This document shows, piece after piece, positions 10,772 to 20,845 of a DNA stretch of 64,000 nucleotides. The DNA is taken from positions 24,446 to 88,445 of the forward strand of contig NVVW01000003.1 in assembly GCA_002733505.1 (NCBI GenBank), read 5' to 3'. The notes beneath the pieces are model-generated. The model had not been told where the DNA came from and did no database searches. It saw only the letters and a program-made list of their open reading frames with translations. The stretch comes from Methylophaga sp. (lineage in GTDB: Bacteria > Pseudomonadota > Gammaproteobacteria > Nitrosococcales > Methylophagaceae). The position numbers and the translations under genes were made by a program. Position 1 is the stretch's first letter. Each line of letters begins with the position of its first letter.

Positions 10772-12913
10772 TTAATAATTATAGGTGTAGATCAGCATTG
10801 CTGTACGAGGTGCAGCGGCCGAATAAGACTTTGTGCCACGAGATGACTTTTTCACTTCAACGGCATAGTGTTTGTCGAATACATTGTCGACATTAAGTGC
10901 AAACGAGTGCGCTCCGATGTCATATCCCACCATTAAATTGGTTACAAAGTCATAACCGTCATATTTCTCAGTATTGGCATTATCAATATAGTATTCGCCC
11001 CAACTATTCGTTTGGATGCGCGCTTTAAAACCAGTGTTGTTTTGATAATGGGCAAATAAACCATATTGTTGTTTAGGCACATAGGGCATTTGATTACCCG
11101 CATGATTTATTTCTGTAGCACTAGGGCCACCATCGACAACTTCAGTGAATTTGTCAAAAGTGTAGTTACTATAGGCATAGTTAACACCAATCTGAAGATT
11201 TGGCAGCAGCTCATAGTTACCTGCGAACTCAAAGCCTTTTTTATCGGTTTTGCCTGCATTTTGGAACGTGGTGGTGTGGAAATCCAACAAAATCGCCATG
11301 ATTTCATCTTTAACTTCGGTGTAATAAATGGACGTATCAAATGACCATTTTTGATGCCGACCTTTGAGGCCTATTTCAAAATTAGTTGCAGTTGATTCAG
11401 CTAAGTCGGTGCTTTCATTTATTTCATTAGATGATGGAACTTGATCTGAGCGGGCAATAGTACCGAAAGCACTTAGCGTATCTGACAATTGATACGACAC
11501 GCCAATTTTAGGTGATAATAAGTGGAAGGTTTTATCTGTTGAGCTCAGACCTTCCCCCGTTACATATTTACCGGAAGAAAAATCATATTTACCCATTTCA
11601 TTGGTTTTAATATCAAAATTAGAACGGTCATAGCGTAAGCCAATATCAATTAGCCATTTTTCAGAGGGACGTAGTGTTTCTTGAAAATAAAAGCCATACA
11701 AGGTGTTGGTGGCGTCTTCGGTTTGTAATAAATCGCCTTTTTTATCAGAGAGTGTGGAGAGGATACGATCAGCTTGCGGACCAAAAGGGATGGTTTCTAC
11801 ATCACGAAAAGCATATTTTCGACGGTCATCACTTTTTTCTTGGCGAGCGGTGATGCCTGCAACTAAAGTGCTTTCTCCCCACAGCTGGTGATCAAATACA
11901 AACTCCAAGTCGGTACCATAACTTGCCACGCCATCACTTTCAATATCACTAATGGTACCTGTTATAGGGTGGAAATGTGTCCAGTGCGTGTAATAAACTT
12001 TGGGTCTAAAACGAAGATTATCAGTTAACTGTGTTTCTAAACGGGTATTAAAAAACCATATTTTTGAATATCGACCAGAATGTTTCCAAGCATTACCATT
12101 ATCTTTTTGCTTGCCAGTGCGTTCATATTCAGCAAATTGTGCTTTGCCCATAGATCCAGGTAGTTCCATATTAGCTTCAGCGTAGCTGAGTTCTGTGTCT
12201 AAGGAATCCGGTTCATTAAATTTAAAGGCATGTTTAAAGCTGATTTGATTACTATCAAATTCATTCCAGTGCCGCCAATCATTATCGAAGGCGCGGCGAG
12301 AAGCGGTAATTGATATTGCATTGTTATCATTTAATAACATTGCATGACGTAAATTATAGTTTTCAGCACCTTCGTTACCTAAGCCAATGCGAATGCGATT
12401 GCTATCAACATCAAAAGGTGATTTAGAAAGTATTTGAATAGTACCCCCTGCGGAGCCAGCAGCAAATAAAGAGCCGGGGCCTTTTGTGATTTCAATTTGT
12501 TCGATATCTTGGGTGTCAATAAAGTCAAAGCGTGAAAAGCTATCGGGATCGGTCATCGGTACGCCATCTCGTAGCACCATGATTTCCCGTACACCAAAAT
12601 TGGCTTTTTGCCCTGCACCACGGATGATCAATCGTACATCATAACCGCCATTTTTTGAGTCAATCAATAGCCCCGGCACGCCTTGAAGTGCATCTTTGAT
12701 GTTCATCATTTTTGTGCTTTCAATCAGCTCCTCATCAATGACCGTGATCGCTGCCGGTACCTCACGGGTAAGTCGGTCAACACGGGTTGCAGTGACACTT
12801 AAGGGATCAAGTTTTAGAGCAGTTTCTGCTGAAAAAGCGGTAGCGGGGTAAATTGCCATGGTTATAAATAAGGGCAGAAACGATAAGTGTAGGGTTTGGT
12901 TGGCTAAGCGCAT
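10772..12913 (-). CDS. TonB-dependent outer-membrane receptor (probable heme/tetrapyrrole receptor)
   Basis: 713-residue TonB-dependent receptor. A signal peptide covers about residues 1-28, followed by a TonB-box-like DPLSVTATRVDRL, a plug domain up to about residue 160 (GVPGLLIDS, RDGVPMTDP, ITKGPGSLFAAGSAGGTIQI), then a 22-strand-type barrel. It ends in aromatic YTYNY. It is first in an operon with the HmuS-like gene 12 bases downstream. The region equivalent to the heme-receptor FRAP/NPDL boxes reads ARSDQVPSSNEI and ESTDLAESTATNFEIGLK, only loosely like the consensus, so heme as ligand is inferred from the neighbours. No B12 riboswitch or clear Fur box was seen upstream. Confidence 0.88.
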   Translation of the reverse strand: MRLANQTLHLSFLPLFITMAIYPATAFSAETALKLDPLSVTATRVDRLTREVPAAITVIDEELIESTKMMNIKDALQGVPGLLIDSKNGGYDVRLIIRGAGQKANFGVREIMVLRDGVPMTDPDSFSRFDFIDTQDIEQIEITKGPGSLFAAGSAGGTIQILSKSPFDVDSNRIRIGLGNEGAENYNLRHAMLLNDNNAISITASRRAFDNDWRHWNEFDSNQISFKHAFKFNEPDSLDTELSYAEANMELPGSMGKAQFAEYERTGKQKDNGNAWKHSGRYSKIWFFNTRLETQLTDNLRFRPKVYYTHWTHFHPITGTISDIESDGVASYGTDLEFVFDHQLWGESTLVAGITARQEKSDDRRKYAFRDVETIPFGPQADRILSTLSDKKGDLLQTEDATNTLYGFYFQETLRPSEKWLIDIGLRYDRSNFDIKTNEMGKYDFSSGKYVTGEGLSSTDKTFHLLSPKIGVSYQLSDTLSAFGTIARSDQVPSSNEINESTDLAESTATNFEIGLKGRHQKWSFDTSIYYTEVKDEIMAILLDFHTTTFQNAGKTDKKGFEFAGNYELLPNLQIGVNYAYSNYTFDKFTEVVDGGPSATEINHAGNQMPYVPKQQYGLFAHYQNNTGFKARIQTNSWGEYYIDNANTEKYDGYDFVTNLMVGYDIGAHSFALNVDNVFDKHYAVEVKKSSRGTKSYSAAAPRTAMLIYTYNY

Positions 12914-12940
12914 AAGCTAGAATTTCTCTTGAGATATAAA

Positions 12941-12985
12941 TGTACAATGGGAGAAAAAGTGTACAAAAATCCCAGCAAATTCCAA
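12941..12985 (-). promoter_or_regulatory. Putative receptor promoter with paired TGTACA sites
   Basis: Two palindromic TGTACA hexamers lie at 12941-12946 and 12960-12965, start to start 19 bases apart, 28-52 bases upstream of the receptor start. On the minus strand a possible -35 (TTGGAA, 12985-12980) and -10 (TACACT, 12963-12958) are 16 bases apart, and the -10 overlaps one hexamer. This layout would suit a dimeric repressor, but no known regulator is assigned. Confidence 0.35.
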
Positions 12986-13030
12986 GGGAAAAATATTTTA
13001 ATATCAAACAGTTAGTCATAAGGCTTAAAA

Positions 13031-13059
13031 CAGGTCATATCCCTCAGTGATATGACCTG
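13031..13059. promoter_or_regulatory. Perfect 11-bp stem-loop in the receptor/gltB divergent region
   Basis: CAGGTCATATC and GATATGACCTG form a perfect inverted repeat around a 7-base loop, in the 520-base gene-free space between the divergent receptor and gltB genes. There is no strong T-run on either side, so it is not a typical terminator. It may be a DNA operator or an RNA hairpin. The rest of 12986-13436 is AT-rich and I see no gene in it; it must hold the glutamate synthase promoter. Confidence 0.5.
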
Positions 13060-13436
13060 AAAAGCCCATTTAAGCTTTATTTTAGTTTTGTGAGAAAATC
13101 TCGTTGCGCAAAAACGTGAAGGAGTTGGCTTGCGCTCTATCCATTTTTCTATTTGGGGATTAGGGATAGTGTTTAAGATTGATGAAAAGGACTATAACAG
13201 CTATAATATTAGATCCGTTTTTTCGCGGCTCAAATAGGGTTCGGGCGCATTATTGTCTTTTAAAATTATTTTTTAAGGCGTGCCCATCAAATTTTGAATA
13301 TTTTAAAGATACTTTAATGGTTTCTCATCCGTAAAAAGCTGAAATCTGTCGGTATTTAAGAATTAGAATCAAGCCTAAGCCACCGGCCTTGCAAGCTACT
13401 GTGGCGGAAAAACATATTAAAGTTAGTGATGTGATT

Positions 13437-16400
13437 ATGAAAAAAACAATAACAAAACAGACTATAGCGTTTGACGATAATTTCATTGTGGATTTACGTG
13501 ATCGTCAAATTTACGATCATGAAAAATATAGTGATAGCTGTGGTGTTGGCTTCATTACCCATAAGAATTCGCAACAGACGCATGATGTATTAGCAAAAAG
13601 CCACGAGGCTTTATGCACCATTCCACATCGTGGCGGGATGAGTGCGGAAGGTATCGGCGATGGTGCGGGGGTGAATATTGATTTATCACAGCGTTTTTTC
13701 CAAAAAATTGCCAACCAAGATGATTTGGAACTAGGCAAATTTGGTGTTGCAAACTTCTTTTTGCCTAGGCAAGCAGAGTATGAAGACGATGCCATTGCTT
13801 TGGTTGAAGAAAAATTAAGAGCCTTTAATTTCCCAATATTATTGTGGCGCGATGTGCCCGTTAATAATGATGCATTAAATGATGCCAGTGTGCAGGCGCA
13901 ATTGCCTCTTAAGCAAGTGGTGTTTTTGCGTAGCAATAAGCTGGTAGATGCAAGTTGGAATGAGTTCGATTCTGCCATTGCACATTGTCTGCAAGCGATT
14001 GAAGATGTGTGTTACGAGATGCCTGAATTGGATGGCTTTTATCCTTGTTCAATGAGCGCACGTACGCAGGTGCTGAAAGGTCGGCTAAATTCAAATGAGG
14101 TGATGCCATATTTTGAAGATCTGATGGATCCTGATCATGAAATTCATTCGCTGTTTTTCCATACTCGTTTTTCAACCAATACCGAACCTGCCACCATGAT
14201 GGCGCAACCCTTTCGCCGTATGGCTCATAATGGTGAGTTAAATACCGATAAGAAAAACCGTTTATCAGAAAAAGCGATTGCAACACAACAAGGCAAAACG
14301 GTACATTTCCCCAAAGGTCAGTCTGATAGTGCGCGATTAGATCAAACTATTGCACGTCGTATTGTTGATGATGGTATGAATGTGGTTGAAGCCATTGTTG
14401 CGATGATGCCGCCAGCATGGGAGAACATTAGCGATCTCAACCCGGATGTTGCGGCGATGCTTGAATATTTCAGTTTATATGAAGAAAAGAATGATGGCCC
14501 CGCCGCGCTGGTTTTTGGTAATGGTCAGTTTATTGGTGCTCGGCTTGATCGCTTAGGTTTGAGACCGCTACGCCTTACTGAAACAGAAGAATATTTAACC
14601 GTTATGTCAGAATCAGGTCAGATTGATTTTCCTGCTGAAACAGTGATCAAGCGTGGTCGCATTGAAGCCGGCGATATGGTTTTCTGGTCACATGAAGAAG
14701 GCCGATCATACAACGGTGCAGAATACTTACAAAAATTAGCGGCGCGTAAAGACTATAAAAAATTATTAGATGATGCCGTAATTAATTTAGCGGATTTAGC
14801 TGAAACTAAGGCAGAGTTAGCTAAACCAAGCGAAGGTCTGGACGAGACTAGTCAGCAAGTGGCTTATTACTTGAACCAAGAAAGCCTGCGTTTTATGTTA
14901 GATCCCATGCTTAATAACGGTGCAGAACGTGTTTATGCTATGGGTTATGGCCTAACGCCAAATGCCTTATCTGATGATGAAGGCGGCATGAGCCAATATT
15001 TTAGCCAGCGTTTTGCTCAAGTTACTAACCCACCACTAGATAGTATTCGTGAAGCAGACGGTATGACTTTGCGGGTGGCTTTAGGTGGAAAACCGGGTTT
15101 TGTTGAAGATCAACAGCAAATTATTATTCAATCGCCGGTATTATTACAACAAGATTTGACTAAGATATTAGCTCAAACTAGTGTAGCAACGCGTATTATC
15201 CCGATCACCTATCAAGCTGATTATAATAACGCTAAACGCAATGCAAGCCAGCTTGAATTGGCGTTGGCTAAAGTCTGTAATGCCGTTGAAAAAGCAGCGC
15301 GGGATAATATAGGAATTATCGTATTGTCTGACCGTGAGATCTCAACGAAACAAGCGGCAATACCGTTATTGTTAGCGGTGGCATCAGCAAATCAACGATT
15401 GATCAAGAAAGGCTTACGTTTTAACTCCAGTCTTATTGTAGATAGTGGTCAAATCGTATCTACTCACGATGTGGCGACCACCTTAGGTTTTGGCGCCTCT
15501 GCTATTTTTGCGATTAGCGCACAATCACGAGCAGAAGCGTTAAATGCTGAAACGGCTGATAAGGCCATGCAAAACTTCCAAAAGGCCATCAACAAGTCTT
15601 TAATGAAAACGATGGGTAAGTTTGGTTTGTGTACGGCTGAAAGTTACATCGGCGGCGAGTTTTTCGAAAGTAGCTTTTTAGATACCAAAGAGCCACATCT
15701 TAAACAGGTTTTTCCGGGGATTGATGCGCCCGTGGGTGGTGTTCACTTTCTTGATATCGCCACTTCAAGTGCTAAATGGCATGCATTGGCTACGGCTGAA
15801 AACCAACAAGATCTGCCGAATCTGGGTTTATTTAAAGAGCGTGCCGAAGGTGCGGGACATAGCTTTGGCGTGGTTTCTGTACGTGAATATGGTCATATGT
15901 ACAAAGAAAACATCACTTATATAGAAAAAGAACAAGCCAAACATTTGAAATTGTTGGGTGATGAAGCCTTGGGGAGTGATGAAGGTTACCAAGACTTTGG
16001 TTATGAGGCGCGTACACCTGAACAAATTGACGCACATAAAATTTCGCCGAATTACACACAGTTTATTACTGAAATGACTAAAGAACGTCATCAGCGCCCC
16101 GCGGCATTGCGTGATGTAATGGGTTTGCCTGTCGATGTATCAGCTGCCAAAACAACGCAACAATTTGATCAATTATTAGGCAGTCAAAAGTTCAAAGGTA
16201 ATTCTATCTTTGTTATTCGAGGTTTACATGTCGAACAGAAGAGGAAAGGCGTATTTAAAGTTTATTTTGAATCAGCAAATGATGAAGATCGGCTTATACA
16301 ATTAAAACAACATTTTGAAATACGGTTTCCACATTCAGATCATAAAATTTCCTTGCAGAAAGGTTATTTAACGATTGCAGCTGGCCATTATTTTTTAAGT

Positions 16401-18956
16401 TACCTTAAGGCTATTAAACCAGCCCCGAAAGCACTACCGTTGGAAAAGGTGCAGCCAGCACACGAAATCACCAAAACCTTTGCATCGGGTGCAATGAGTT
16501 ATGGTGCGCTGGTTAAGCCTGCTCATCGTGCCGCATCACAGGGCACAAATATTGTCGGCGGCCTGTCAAATAGTGGTGAAGGTGGCGAAGAATTTATTCG
16601 TTCAAACAGCATTCTCGCCAGCAGGATCAAACAATTTGCCTCGGGTCGCTTTGGTGTGTGGGCAGGCTTTTTAGCCGATCCATTATTAGAAGAAGTAGAA
16701 ATTAAAATTGCACAAGGTGCAAAACCAGGCGAAGGCGGACAGTTACCGGCTAAAAAAGTGACGGTCGAAATCGCAGCAATGCGTGGTGGTACGCCAGGTG
16801 TAGAGCTTGTTTCACCGCCGCCGCATCATGATACTTATTCTATCGAAGATTTAGGGCAGCTTATTCATGATTGTAAGGCGACGCGTCGTCGCGTTGTTGT
16901 CAAACTGGTGTCATCAGAAGGCATCGGTACTATCGCCGTCGGCGTTGCAAAAGCAGGTGCAGATGTGATCAATGTCGCGGGCAATACGGGTGGTACAGGA
17001 GCGGCACAAGTGACCAGTTTAAAACACACTGGGCGTGCGGCAGAAATCGGTATAGCAGAGGTGCATAAAGCCTTATCTGCAAATGGTCTGCGCGATAAAG
17101 TGATTTTGCGAACTTCAGGTGCGCATCAAATGGGCACAGACGTGATTAAGTCGGCGCTATTAGGCGCGGATAGTTTTGAGTTTGGCACGGCGGTATTAAT
17201 GATGCTCGGCTGTGTACAAGCAAAAACCTGTAATATCAAATGCCCAGTGGGGTTAACGACCAACCCCGAAGCTTATGACGGTGATGCCCGTGTGTTGGCG
17301 CAATATTATATGAACCTTGCCCAAGAAGTACGCTTACTGCTGGCGAATTTAGGGTTTAGTAGTCTTGCAGAGATTAGAGGTCGCTCTGAATTATTGCATT
17401 TAATTGATCATGAAAAAATAGTGGGTGAATTAGACTTGCGTGGTCTGCTTGCTGAAGAGGACACCGTTGTCGTTGACCAACCTGTTTATTTAGAAGCCAA
17501 TTTTAAAATAGATGATATGGTTTTAGAGGCGGTAAAAGAACAGATTTTCTCTGGCAAGAAAGCCGCCATTGTCTTGCAAGGTGACCGTTATAAACTTAAT
17601 AACCGTGATAAAACGGTGGGTGGCCAACTTGCCATTGATGTTGAACGTGCGTTGAATTATGAGTTAGATCAACAAACGCGTAACGGTATTAAAAGTGCTA
17701 TTCATACAGCGGCAAACGGCAGACGCTATTTTGGTCATGACGCTACCATTAGAGTTAATACAACAGGTAGTGCAGGTCAAAGCTATGGCGCATTTAACAT
17801 TGTCGGCATGCATATGCACCACGAAGGCACCTGTAACGATGGCGTGGGTAAAGGCGCGAGTGGCGGTGTTATTGCTATTAAAATCCCTGAAAATGACGGC
17901 GTAGCACCCACACAACAGAACACCTTGATCGGTAACTTTGCCTTATTTGGTGCCGTGGGTGGTCAAGCCTATATCAATGGTGAAGCCGGCGATCGCTTTG
18001 CTGTGCGCAACTCTGGTGCAATGGCAGTGGTTGAAGGCTTAGGCGATTTTGGCTGTGAATATATGATCAATGGTAGCGTGCTGAATATCGGCACCTTTGG
18101 TAAGGGGCTTGGCAATGGTATGTCGGGCGGCTTTGCTTACCAGTATGATCCTGAAAATAGAATTGAAGTATTGTATGATGCCAGCTCGGTAAAATATGGC
18201 CATATTGCAGATAACAGTGATGAAGCGCTTGGCCATGAGCAGTTTATTAAGCATATGCTTGAGCAACATGTTCAATATACGGGTTCAAGCAAAGCAAAAA
18301 TGTTGCTGGAAAATTGGGCGGAGGAGCGCGCACACTTCTTATATTTGCAGCCTATTGCATTGCAGCAGACGCAATCTGCCCAGTCCTTGGTGACATTGGG
18401 TCGTAAAGTGATGCTTGAAGAGCTATCATTTGCCATGGCAGATTATCAGCTAACACCGCTTAAAAAGGTGTTAATTGAAGGTGGAACAATTTTAGATGGA
18501 CATGTGCCAGCCTATCAGCAAGTTGATACGGCATTAAGTTTTGATTTGCTCAATGCTTACGGTGTGATGCGAATGGCCAAACAGGCAGTTCATACCTTGG
18601 CAAAGAAAAAATCGATAGGCGAAGTGAGTGAGCTTTTTGAAAGCAGCGTAGCCCAAAACCTAATAAAAACAGAAGATTATGCCTTGCTTGAAGCGTTGGC
18701 AAAAGAATGTAAAAAAGCATTGGAACGCTATAATGAAGAAGAATTATCTATTATATTAGCCGACAAGCGTATTAGAGATTACAAAAAAAGCTTAACGCTA
18801 CGCGATGTGCAGTCCGTTTATTCTCTCGGCTCAACGGCATGGATTATTGCCCAAGATCGAGTGAATGCAGAGGCAATGGGTCATCTTCCTGATTTTAGAG
18901 AACTGATTGCAGAATATTTAGTGAAGGCCGTATTAACAGCGAACAAAGCGGCGTAA
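13437..18956 (+). CDS. gltB: Long GltB-like glutamate synthase large subunit
   Basis: Glutamate synthase moving glutamine amide nitrogen to 2-oxoglutarate. From ATG 13437 it has 1839 residues, against about 1480-1520 for common GltB. Order: short propeptide, Ntn-hydrolase amidotransferase with nucleophile Cys in DSCGVGF (about residue 35), central domain, FMN/synthase domain (SGEGGEEFIR, PHHDTYSIEDL), cluster motif C-x5-C-x3-C at about residue 1259, then the GXGXG domain. Extra length lies between the central and FMN domains (about 900-1030) and in a C-terminal extension of about 200 residues. A TTG at 13389 would add 16 residues but lacks a ribosome site. No gltD is nearby; a diflavin reductase follows after 29 bases and may donate electrons (inference). 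Confidence 0.88.
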   Translation: MKKTITKQTIAFDDNFIVDLRDRQIYDHEKYSDSCGVGFITHKNSQQTHDVLAKSHEALCTIPHRGGMSAEGIGDGAGVNIDLSQRFFQKIANQDDLELGKFGVANFFLPRQAEYEDDAIALVEEKLRAFNFPILLWRDVPVNNDALNDASVQAQLPLKQVVFLRSNKLVDASWNEFDSAIAHCLQAIEDVCYEMPELDGFYPCSMSARTQVLKGRLNSNEVMPYFEDLMDPDHEIHSLFFHTRFSTNTEPATMMAQPFRRMAHNGELNTDKKNRLSEKAIATQQGKTVHFPKGQSDSARLDQTIARRIVDDGMNVVEAIVAMMPPAWENISDLNPDVAAMLEYFSLYEEKNDGPAALVFGNGQFIGARLDRLGLRPLRLTETEEYLTVMSESGQIDFPAETVIKRGRIEAGDMVFWSHEEGRSYNGAEYLQKLAARKDYKKLLDDAVINLADLAETKAELAKPSEGLDETSQQVAYYLNQESLRFMLDPMLNNGAERVYAMGYGLTPNALSDDEGGMSQYFSQRFAQVTNPPLDSIREADGMTLRVALGGKPGFVEDQQQIIIQSPVLLQQDLTKILAQTSVATRIIPITYQADYNNAKRNASQLELALAKVCNAVEKAARDNIGIIVLSDREISTKQAAIPLLLAVASANQRLIKKGLRFNSSLIVDSGQIVSTHDVATTLGFGASAIFAISAQSRAEALNAETADKAMQNFQKAINKSLMKTMGKFGLCTAESYIGGEFFESSFLDTKEPHLKQVFPGIDAPVGGVHFLDIATSSAKWHALATAENQQDLPNLGLFKERAEGAGHSFGVVSVREYGHMYKENITYIEKEQAKHLKLLGDEALGSDEGYQDFGYEARTPEQIDAHKISPNYTQFITEMTKERHQRPAALRDVMGLPVDVSAAKTTQQFDQLLGSQKFKGNSIFVIRGLHVEQKRKGVFKVYFESANDEDRLIQLKQHFEIRFPHSDHKISLQKGYLTIAAGHYFLSYLKAIKPAPKALPLEKVQPAHEITKTFASGAMSYGALVKPAHRAASQGTNIVGGLSNSGEGGEEFIRSNSILASRIKQFASGRFGVWAGFLADPLLEEVEIKIAQGAKPGEGGQLPAKKVTVEIAAMRGGTPGVELVSPPPHHDTYSIEDLGQLIHDCKATRRRVVVKLVSSEGIGTIAVGVAKAGADVINVAGNTGGTGAAQVTSLKHTGRAAEIGIAEVHKALSANGLRDKVILRTSGAHQMGTDVIKSALLGADSFEFGTAVLMMLGCVQAKTCNIKCPVGLTTNPEAYDGDARVLAQYYMNLAQEVRLLLANLGFSSLAEIRGRSELLHLIDHEKIVGELDLRGLLAEEDTVVVDQPVYLEANFKIDDMVLEAVKEQIFSGKKAAIVLQGDRYKLNNRDKTVGGQLAIDVERALNYELDQQTRNGIKSAIHTAANGRRYFGHDATIRVNTTGSAGQSYGAFNIVGMHMHHEGTCNDGVGKGASGGVIAIKIPENDGVAPTQQNTLIGNFALFGAVGGQAYINGEAGDRFAVRNSGAMAVVEGLGDFGCEYMINGSVLNIGTFGKGLGNGMSGGFAYQYDPENRIEVLYDASSVKYGHIADNSDEALGHEQFIKHMLEQHVQYTGSSKAKMLLENWAEERAHFLYLQPIALQQTQSAQSLVTLGRKVMLEELSFAMADYQLTPLKKVLIEGGTILDGHVPAYQQVDTALSFDLLNAYGVMRMAKQAVHTLAKKKSIGEVSELFESSVAQNLIKTEDYALLEALAKECKKALERYNEEELSIILADKRIRDYKKSLTLRDVQSVYSLGSTAWIIAQDRVNAEAMGHLPDFRELIAEYLVKAVLTANKAA

Positions 18957-18985
18957 GTAATAAAGAGCTTGAGATTAACAAATTT

Positions 18986-20716
18986 ATGACTAAGAACAAG
19001 ATAATGGAAACACTGTTTAGTGAACAACAACAAGAATGGTTGAGTGGTTATTTTGCAGGTGCAAATACACGCTTATTAGATCAAGCTGACGATCAGGCCA
19101 ACTCAAACATGAGACCGCTTACTATTATGTATGGCACACAAACCGGTAATAGTGAAAACCTTGGTGATGATATTACGGCATTAGCCGGTGAATATGGCTT
19201 GTCGGCTACCGTCGTTGATATGGCAGACATTGAGCTAGAGGAACTAACAAATATCGAACGGTTATTTGTTATTTGTAGCACTTATGGCGAAGGCGAGATG
19301 CCTGATAATGCCGAAATATTATGGCAAGAAATCAGCGAAACGGATGATCTTGATTTAACTAAAATGCATTTTTCAGTATTAGCACTGGGTGACAGTTCTT
19401 ATGATGAATATTGTGAAGCAGGCAGGCAATGGGATGAACGCTTGGCAGAATTAGGTGCAAAACGTATTGCTGATCGGGTAGATTGCGATGTTGATTTTGA
19501 TGATGATGCCGAAGCATGGATCAAAACAGCATTAGATGCGATAAAAGAAACAGGCAGTACACCGGTTGTCAGCGAGAATAAGGCGGCTAAACCAACAAAA
19601 GAAAAATCGCAATATAATCGTAAAAATCCTTTTGCTGCGCATTTGCTGACCAATAAAACAATCACAGGTGCTAATTCTAGCAAAGAAATTAAACATTTTG
19701 AGATCGGTATAAAAGGCAGTGGTTTAAGCTATGAAGCGGGTGATGTGCTTAATATCGTTCCGCAAAATGATCCCGATTTAGTGGATGAGCTGATGGCCGA
19801 ATTGGCGCTATCAGCAGATGAATTTGTCGGTGATGAAAACGTGCGAGAAGCGCTTATCAAAACCTACGATATCAAAGTCCCCACCATACCGTTTTTACAA
19901 GAAGTTGCCAAGCAAAGTGGCGACAAAGAATTAACACGTCTGCTTGAAAATAATGATAGAGAAGCATTAAACAGCTACCTTTGGGGGCGTGATATTATTG
20001 ATTTTGTCATTGACTTAAAACCTAAATTTACTGCCGAAGCATTCATTGAATTATTACGCAAATTACAAGCGCGTGCTTATTCTATTTCTAGCTCATCGAA
20101 GAAACATGATGATGAAGTGCACCTGACTATTTCTAGTGTGCGCTATGAAAGTCATGGCAGAAAGCATGAAGGGGTTGCATCATGTTATTTAGCTGATCGT
20201 GTGGTTGATGATGAAAAAGTGCTGGTTTATTTCAGCCCCAACACCACTTTCAGAGTGCCAGAAGATAAAGACACGCCGATCATTATGGTTGGGCCTGGCA
20301 CGGGTATTGCGCCGTTTAGAGCTTTTTTAGAAGAACGTGAAGCGACCGATTCAAAAGGTGATAACTGGCTGTTTTTTGGCGATCGTACAGAAAAAGAAGA
20401 TTTTATTTATCAAGACGAAATTGAAGCATGGCAAAAATCAGGCTTACTGACCAAACTTGATCTAGCATTCTCACGCGACCAAGAACAAAAAATATATGTG
20501 CAAACGCGGATGCAAGAAAAAGGTGCTGAACTATTTGCATGGCTAGAGCGTGGCGGTTATTTTTTTATTTGTGGCGATGCCACCTATATGGCAAAAGATG
20601 TTGATAAAACACTGCACGATATTATCAGCGAACATGGCAAAATGGATGAGGCCGCCGCTATTGCGTATGTTAATGATTTGAAGAAAGCAAAACGTTATGT
20701 GCGGGATGTTTATTAG
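18986..20716 (+). CDS. CysJ-like NADPH diflavin reductase
   Basis: 576-residue diflavin reductase of the sulfite-reductase alpha / P450-reductase fold. An N-terminal flavodoxin (FMN) domain covers about residues 45-190 (MYGTQTGNSENLG, CSTYGEGEMPDNA, ALGDSSYDEYC). It is followed by the FAD domain (RAYSISSSSK, GVASCYLADRV) and the NADPH domain (MVGPGTGIAPFRAFLEER, FFGDRTEKEDF, ICGDATYMAKDV), ending KRYVRDVY as in CysJ. No cysI is nearby. It starts 29 bases after the GltB-like gene, so its partner may be that synthase in place of GltD (inference). It could instead be a stand-alone sulfite reductase subunit with cysI elsewhere. A second start at 19004 is possible. Confidence 0.85.
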   Translation: MTKNKIMETLFSEQQQEWLSGYFAGANTRLLDQADDQANSNMRPLTIMYGTQTGNSENLGDDITALAGEYGLSATVVDMADIELEELTNIERLFVICSTYGEGEMPDNAEILWQEISETDDLDLTKMHFSVLALGDSSYDEYCEAGRQWDERLAELGAKRIADRVDCDVDFDDDAEAWIKTALDAIKETGSTPVVSENKAAKPTKEKSQYNRKNPFAAHLLTNKTITGANSSKEIKHFEIGIKGSGLSYEAGDVLNIVPQNDPDLVDELMAELALSADEFVGDENVREALIKTYDIKVPTIPFLQEVAKQSGDKELTRLLENNDREALNSYLWGRDIIDFVIDLKPKFTAEAFIELLRKLQARAYSISSSSKKHDDEVHLTISSVRYESHGRKHEGVASCYLADRVVDDEKVLVYFSPNTTFRVPEDKDTPIIMVGPGTGIAPFRAFLEEREATDSKGDNWLFFGDRTEKEDFIYQDEIEAWQKSGLLTKLDLAFSRDQEQKIYVQTRMQEKGAELFAWLERGGYFFICGDATYMAKDVDKTLHDIISEHGKMDEAAAIAYVNDLKKAKRYVRDVY

Positions 20717-20845
20717 AGTCAAAGAGAAAAGGGTATTACTGAAAAAGTATCATTGTTCTTTTACCCGAGCAGTGATATTTCGTTAGCTAACGGAGAGTTG
20801 GGTATTTTATTGATAACGAACATACAAGCATAGGATGTTAGCAAC

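Noticed and set aside
12914..13388. Possible cobalamin riboswitch upstream of the receptor/CobN-like operon
   Set aside because: I looked for the B12 box and its flanking helices on the minus strand and found none; only a stem-loop and AT-rich sequence are there.
13389..13436. Upstream TTG start adding 16 residues to the GltB-like protein
   Set aside because: No ribosome-binding sequence precedes it, and the ATG at 13437 already gives a normal propeptide before the nucleophile cysteine.
18986..20716. Calling the diflavin reductase a sulfite reductase subunit outright
   Set aside because: The domain match to CysJ is strong, but no cysI or sulfur assimilation gene is nearby and the close link to the glutamate synthase makes the partner uncertain.
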